Shown here: positions 59,958 through 64,000 of the stretch, one piece after another | How the letters are laid out: every line of letters starts with the position of its first letter | How positions within the stretch are numbered: the first letter of the stretch is position 1 | Source: JALEFZ01 sp039817415 | GTDB taxonomy: Bacteria > Bacteroidota > Bacteroidia > J057 | Assembly (NCBI GenBank): GCA_039817415.1 | Contig: JBCBVV010000001.1 | Coordinates: forward strand, 310,001 to 374,000 | Length of the DNA stretch: 64,000 nt | Direction of reading: 5' to 3' | Position numbers and translations under genes: made by a program | The notes under the pieces: model-generated | Database searches by the model: none | The model's input: only the letters and a program-made list of their open reading frames with translations | What the model was told of the DNA's origin: nothing

Positions 59958-60704
59958 TTACACACCACGCTCTCCATTAGCCAAAAAAGCATCAGGATAC
60001 TTGCGCCTTAAGTGGTGGTCAATGTCACTCACCGTAACACGACCGTCCTTGTCCTCATCCAGTCCAGAATTCTGTTTGTATGAACGGCTTGGTTTGGCAA
60101 ACAGGGTAAAACACATGTCTGCACCACGCGCCTTGGGGTAAAGAATAGCCAGATACAAATCTGTCAAACCCTTATAATCCCCGTAACGCTCCCGAACCGT
60201 TGCTAGGTATTGATAGACATAGTCCATCTGACGAATTGGATCCATCGAGGCCAATTGGTAGGTAGTTGTCCCCAACTCTGCTGCAGTGCCTGGCATAAAC
60301 TGAATCAAGCCTGTAGCTCCACTTCCCTTGAAGTTTGCAACAGATGGGTTAAACTGAGATTCCTGATCCATCACAGCCAACAACCACTCCTCCTTCACGC
60401 CTAGCCTTTGGCTTACTTCCTGAACCTTCTGGTAAAATCCACGAAGATCATAGATGTATTGACTGGCACGATCAGCGAGATAAAAATTAGTTCCTGACTC
60501 CTTATAAAAGGATGCAGATAACACGTTCATTCCCGCGTAAGCTTCTGCACTGTGATTGTTGAAAAAATAATGTGTGGTCAGGTTACTCCCTACTACCACT
60601 GCAGCCATCACCGCCCAATGCTTAAGGTTAATCTTGGGTACACGAGCCGTTAAAGGACGTGCGGGTGGATGCAAAGGTTCATACTTACCTCTACTCATTT
60701 CCAT
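59958..60704 (-). CDS. Membrane-anchored lytic transglycosylase (SLT) with EF-hand loop
   Basis: From ATG 60704 the protein has 248 residues; a longer frame to 60752 adds a second hydrophobic leader. A proline-rich cytoplasmic tail and basic patch precede a membrane helix at about 31-47. The SLT domain follows: the catalytic Glu115 in VMDQESQFNPSVANF, then GSGATGLIQFMPGTAAELG and YVYQYL. It cleaves peptidoglycan glycan strands to 1,6-anhydro products. Near the end, residues 216-227 (DEDKDGRVTVSD) fit a calcium-binding EF-hand/dockerin loop, an uncommon addition. No partner gene suggests a secretion or phage context. Confidence 0.85.
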   Translation of the reverse strand: MEMSRGKYEPLHPPARPLTARVPKINLKHWAVMAAVVVGSNLTTHYFFNNHSAEAYAGMNVLSASFYKESGTNFYLADRASQYIYDLRGFYQKVQEVSQRLGVKEEWLLAVMDQESQFNPSVANFKGSGATGLIQFMPGTAAELGTTTYQLASMDPIRQMDYVYQYLATVRERYGDYKGLTDLYLAILYPKARGADMCFTLFAKPSRSYKQNSGLDEDKDGRVTVSDIDHHLRRKYPDAFLANGERGV

Positions 60705-60985
60705 CTCAATTAGGGTATTAAATAATGCGAATGTTGTTAGGATAACGATCACAATTAAGCTATATTTTTTAGCAAAACAAAAGTATATTCTAATTTTTTT
60801 ATCAAATTACGTGTACATGCTACAATTTTTAGCATAAATACACCTCATTATCAGCCAAATGGCCTTATGAAAAAAATTGCATTTAATGTTGTCCTTTTGA
60901 CAATGAAATGGGATGTTGCAGTTGCTTTCCCTTTCCTTGCTCGCCATGGAAAGGATTATCTCAAAACTGCAAAGGAATACACTAC

Positions 60986-61903
60986 ATGAAGCAATGTACC
61001 TCGCACCTGATGATGGTCAGGCCAGCGAACTTTGGTGCCAATCCTCTTACGGCTGCAAGCAATGCCTTCCAACAGGAACTCGAAAGCTCACAAGCTGATG
61101 AGGTAAAAAACAAAGCCATTCAGGAATTTGATGCTTTTGTCTCCCTCCTTCGGTCGAAAGGAGTACACGTTACCGTATTTGACGACACAGCTGAGCCTCT
61201 CACACCAGATGCCGTCTTTCCAAACAATTGGATCAGCTTTCACCAAAATGGAAAAATCGTCCTTTATCCTATGTTTGCCCCAAATAGAAGGTGGGAAAGA
61301 AGAATGGATGTTCCCCATCATTTTGCCAGAGAAGCTAGCGATATCTGGAATTGGGCGGAAGCCATGGAACCTCAATCCTTAATCCTAGAAGGAACAGGTA
61401 GCTTGATTTTAGATCGAGTCAACAAAATTGCCTACGCTTGCACCTCCAACAGAACCTCACCCAAGGCTTTTGACTTATGGGCAAAGGAAATGGGGTATAA
61501 GGGCTTACTTTTTCAGGCCGTAGATGAGAAGGGCCAAGAAATCTACCATACGAATGTCATGATGTTTCTAGGTAAAGATGTAGCCGTTATTTGCCTAGAA
61601 TCTATCGCGAACCCTGCCCTTCGTCAAGCTGTTCAAGACAAACTCAAGTCTACAGGACATAAAATTATCGGTATTACATTTGACCAAATGAATGCGTTTG
61701 CCGGGAATATGTTGCAAGTAGATAATGTCTCTGATGAGAGCATGATTATCATGTCCCAACGTGCCCATCAATCTCTCACTCCCTTACAACTTGACAACCT
61801 TGCCCAACATGCTGAAATTCTTACGATTCCTCTTGATGTTATAGAAACCTATGGAGGTGGATCGGTAAGGTGCATGATGGCAGAAGTATTTTTACCTGAA
61901 TAA
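60986..61903 (+). CDS. ctlX: Citrulline utilisation hydrolase-like protein (CtlX/arginine deiminase superfamily)
   Basis: From ATG 60986 the protein has 305 residues; a frame from 60908 adds a cysteine-rich leader that is unlikely. It opens MVRPANFGANPLTAASNAFQ, typical of CtlX. PDAVFPNNWISFH holds the first acidic motif, HTNVMMFLG the catalytic histidine, and the C-terminal VRCMMAEVFLPE the nucleophilic cysteine (Cys296). CtlX acts in citrulline/arginine breakdown as a guanidine- or ureido-modifying hydrolase. The next gene encodes a second, larger family member, 82 bases downstream on the same strand. Confidence 0.88.
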   Translation: MKQCTSHLMMVRPANFGANPLTAASNAFQQELESSQADEVKNKAIQEFDAFVSLLRSKGVHVTVFDDTAEPLTPDAVFPNNWISFHQNGKIVLYPMFAPNRRWERRMDVPHHFAREASDIWNWAEAMEPQSLILEGTGSLILDRVNKIAYACTSNRTSPKAFDLWAKEMGYKGLLFQAVDEKGQEIYHTNVMMFLGKDVAVICLESIANPALRQAVQDKLKSTGHKIIGITFDQMNAFAGNMLQVDNVSDESMIIMSQRAHQSLTPLQLDNLAQHAEILTIPLDVIETYGGGSVRCMMAEVFLPE

Positions 61904-61985
61904 AAAATCTGCTAAGTTACCACTTGGGGCTTAGGCATAGCTCCCTCACACATCACCATTTACTCAAAAACTTCTTACTACCTAC

Positions 61986-63443
61986 ATGAAACCCTTTATC
62001 AAATCTGAATATGCCCCCCTTGAAATGGTCATGGTTCATACACCTGGTGAAGAACATAGCCAAATGATTCCATGGGAAGGCGATCACGTCCTGATGGGAT
62101 ATTATCCAAGGGTCTATCGTGAGCTCCAAAAGGACCATCGCGACCTCAAGACATTTCTTCAACAACAGATCGGTATTGACAATGTCATTGAAATCTCAGA
62201 CTTATTGAAGACTGTCTTTGCCAACAACGACTATATGTATCGTTTCCGAATCCTAAAGGATACGCTCTATGGAAACGCCGAAACCTATATTGACCACCTA
62301 CAGGCTAGGGGCATCAAACTCACCCAATATCCTGCAGAAGAAATCGTAAAAGACCTTATTGAAGGTTACCCCCGAAAGCTTACGCTGAATAACCATAGAC
62401 TACCCAAGATCATCATCCCACCCAAAAGGGAGTTGATGTGGATGAGAGATTCAGCAGCCACTACTCCTGCGGGCATTGTCATCACCAATATGGCTTCCCC
62501 TAGAAGAAAACTGGAAACGACCTTGGTAAGAGCCGCCATCAAGTATCATCCCATGTTTGATGAAGGAAGTATTTTCATGGACATGGTACAGATCATCAGA
62601 GATATTCAAGATGATCCTGCCTGGAGTGGCTTGACTGATCACATGCTACTCGAAGGAGGCAATATTATCGTTCTCAATGAGAATTCTCTTGCTATCGGCG
62701 TTGGAAGGTATGAAAATCTCTATTCCAACCGGACTACCAGAGCTGCCTTCAATCTACTTGTTCAAAAGCTATTTGAAGCAGATACGGAACAGAAGATTGA
62801 GCGTATTTATATGGTAAATGTACCTGATTTGCGTGGTTTCATTCACCTAGATACCGTTTTCAATATGGTTGGCCCTAAATCGGCTATTGCCATGCCATAT
62901 ATATTCGGTCATCCAGATCCTGTCGTGGAGATTAGCCCCAAAGCCGTCCTTCAAAACTTTGTCAAATGGCTAAGAAGAAATGTAGGTGAAAACCGCGCTG
63001 ACATGAGTAAAATACCTGATCGCTCCATGTTTGAGCATGCGGGCAAAGTGGAAATTTACGATAGAGCCCATATCAAAAAATTAGGACGGGTTGAAAAGAC
63101 TCCCTTACCTTCCCGCTATTTCCTTGATCAACTATTTGAAGATGGAATTCTTGATCCAGATAAGATCAGTTGGATTGGGGGGCCCTTGAAAGACTACATC
63201 ACGCCTTATGAACACTTGAAAGTTGCCCTGTTTGAACAACACAACATGGCAGGAAATGTCTTTGCTTTCAAGCCCTATCAGACCATTGCTTACCATAGAA
63301 ATCCTTTAACTGCTGGAAATCTATTGAAGAACATGCAAAAGCAAGATCCAGATGCCATGGTCCATATGATGTCCTCTAATGAAATCAGAACAGATAATGG
63401 AGGCCCTCATTGTCTTACCATGCCTCTGAGGAGGAAAGAATAA
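61986..63443 (+). CDS. Arginine deiminase-family hydrolase
   Basis: A 485-residue guanidine-modifying enzyme. The superfamily motifs are in order: LMWMRDSAATTPAG (substrate aspartate), LLEGGNIIVLNEN, FIHLDTVFNMVG with His287, and a catalytic cysteine in GGPHCLTMPLRR (Cys476). HLDTVF is a hallmark of arginine deiminase, which converts arginine to citrulline and ammonia. The protein is about 70 residues longer than classic ArcA (~410). It follows ctlX, so the pair probably degrades arginine via citrulline. No carbamate kinase or ornithine transcarbamoylase gene is in view. Confidence 0.87.
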   Translation: MKPFIKSEYAPLEMVMVHTPGEEHSQMIPWEGDHVLMGYYPRVYRELQKDHRDLKTFLQQQIGIDNVIEISDLLKTVFANNDYMYRFRILKDTLYGNAETYIDHLQARGIKLTQYPAEEIVKDLIEGYPRKLTLNNHRLPKIIIPPKRELMWMRDSAATTPAGIVITNMASPRRKLETTLVRAAIKYHPMFDEGSIFMDMVQIIRDIQDDPAWSGLTDHMLLEGGNIIVLNENSLAIGVGRYENLYSNRTTRAAFNLLVQKLFEADTEQKIERIYMVNVPDLRGFIHLDTVFNMVGPKSAIAMPYIFGHPDPVVEISPKAVLQNFVKWLRRNVGENRADMSKIPDRSMFEHAGKVEIYDRAHIKKLGRVEKTPLPSRYFLDQLFEDGILDPDKISWIGGPLKDYITPYEHLKVALFEQHNMAGNVFAFKPYQTIAYHRNPLTAGNLLKNMQKQDPDAMVHMMSSNEIRTDNGGPHCLTMPLRRKE

Positions 63444-63500
63444 TGCTACAGATGAGAAGGACATGAGAATTCCTCCTTTGTTCTTTTCCTACAAATAAAC

Positions 63501-63535
63501 AAAATAGGCTGCCCTTCTGGACAGCCTATTTTTGT
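63501..63535. terminator. Bidirectional terminator
   Basis: A long stem (aaaataggctg / cagcctatttt, with flanking cc/gg) with A-run and T-run ends lies between the arginine deiminase-type gene and the convergent partial gene at 63559. The core repeats that of the hairpins at 37370 and 56243. Confidence 0.88.
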
Positions 63536-63558
63536 TAGTATATAAGGTATTTCAAAGA

Positions 63559-64000
63559 TTAATCATCTTCTCTTGCTGGCACTCCTCCGTCTGTATATGG
63601 ATCATCCGGATCGGCTACTTCTTCAGTCCAGTCAAGCATGTTCGTACGCTTCCAAAGGTTGATCAGCGCTCTTTGCATGTCCAGACCATCGGTCGTACCA
63701 TTCAGGTCAAGGTCTGTAGCCAATTGACCTGTTTTATTGTAGTTGGTTAGGATCATCTGGATGTCCGGACCGTCTACATTACCTTCACCGAAGGCATCAC
63801 CTTCAATCAGACCGTACACGCCACTTCCACTACCTAGCTCGAACATAGCAGGATAAGTAGTTGCATTGTATACCTGATGTACATTAGCAGCTTTGGTAAA
63901 GTCTACTGTCAAGACACGGCCTAGTTTAGCGGTAGGTACTTGCGTCAATACCCCAAAGTATCCTAGTGTTCTCGCTCCGATGTAGTATTCATTGTCAGGA
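63559..64000 (-). CDS. C-terminal part of a large secreted protein with dockerin-like repeats (5' end outside window)
   Basis: The frame is open from the right window edge to a stop at 63559, giving at least 147 residues with no start in view; a TTG at 63948 is only internal. The visible part reads DNEYYIGARTLGYFGVLTQVPTAK, then a region with two loops, EGNVDGPDIQMILTNYN and DLDLNGTTDGLDMQRALINLW, that look like paired calcium-binding dockerin/EF-hand repeats common at the ends of large Bacteroidota surface proteins. No T9SS tail follows; the protein ends in an acidic Asp-Pro rich stretch. The cargo domain lies beyond the window. Confidence 0.75.
   Translation of the reverse strand, partial: PDNEYYIGARTLGYFGVLTQVPTAKLGRVLTVDFTKAANVHQVYNATTYPAMFELGSGSGVYGLIEGDAFGEGNVDGPDIQMILTNYNKTGQLATDLDLNGTTDGLDMQRALINLWKRTNMLDWTEEVADPDDPYTDGGVPAREDD

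Noticed and set aside
1..64000. tRNA, rRNA, CRISPR, insertion sequence, integrase or prophage
   Set aside because: I looked at all gaps and coding regions and saw none. The tRNA search was by eye only, so a weakly folded tRNA could be missed.

Overview
The window is chromosomal DNA of a member of the Bacteroidota, probably a Saprospiria/Lewinella-like marine or environmental bacterium. The assignment to the phylum rests on a gliding-motility/type IX secretion (T9SS) C-terminal domain at 15493-18381, two T9SS type A sorting tails (11658-12002 and 35938-37314), the rplM-rpsI-rpsB order, DUF4369/TlpA lipoproteins, a CHAT-TPR protein, a membrane-anchored AraC regulator, and TAnnTTTG-type promoter elements. 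The finer placement is an inference. I see no rRNA, tRNA, CRISPR array, insertion sequence, integrase or prophage. About 90% of the DNA is coding, with short intergenic gaps and clear hairpin terminators.

Layout. 1-2874: two tandem thioredoxin-like secreted proteins, the first cut by the window edge. 3064-6996: a leftward group with a MazG-like pyrophosphohydrolase, a GT-C-type membrane protein, dtd, an arginyl-tRNA-protein-transferase-like protein and a Nudix hydrolase. 7128-9227: a CrtI-type carotenoid desaturase and a GNAT. 9618-12002: a response regulator fused to a thioredoxin-reductase-like flavoprotein, followed by a UBP-type zinc finger protein, then a small T9SS-tailed protein. 12375-15010: an EamA transporter facing the ribosomal operon rplM-rpsI-rpsB. 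15493-23996: a large gliding-type adhesin, riboflavin synthase overlapping a Rieske lipoprotein, a hybrid histidine kinase and an MsbA-like ABC exporter. 24267-28596: a TPR/CHAT membrane protein and rluF. 28746-37314: an FAD monooxygenase, a SCO1-like lipoprotein, a DoxX-like membrane protein, DUF7009/mobA, a fatty acid desaturase, then an MbnP-MbnH-YHYH set that looks like a copper-handling module. 37477-49099: a rightward run of small metabolic and regulatory genes (AlkD-like, quinone oxidoreductase, Nudix, AraC, DUF2911, two methyltransferases around a GyrI-like protein, FMN alpha-hydroxy-acid oxidase, GNAT, DUF3817, SAP/DUF6434). 49174-56177: a sugar-isomerase-like lipoprotein, GNAT, pirin, a RibD/DHFR-like protein, purL and an OmpA-type protein. 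56300-64000: an S41 peptidase lipoprotein, two probable outer-membrane proteins, an orphan gene, a lytic transglycosylase with an EF-hand, two guanidine-modifying hydrolases (CtlX and an arginine deiminase homologue), and the dockerin-like C-terminus of a large secreted protein that runs off the right edge.

The best candidates for less-described biology are: (i) the response-regulator/thioredoxin-reductase fusion that lacks the redox CxxC and is paired with a UBP zinc finger; (ii) the CHAT protein that has lost the expected His/Cys protease dyad; (iii) the SCO1/MbnP/MbnH/YHYH neighbourhood; and (iv) the Ate/Bpt-like aminoacyl transferase lacking the usual cysteine cluster. All functional statements come from reading motifs and gene order by eye; no database search was run.
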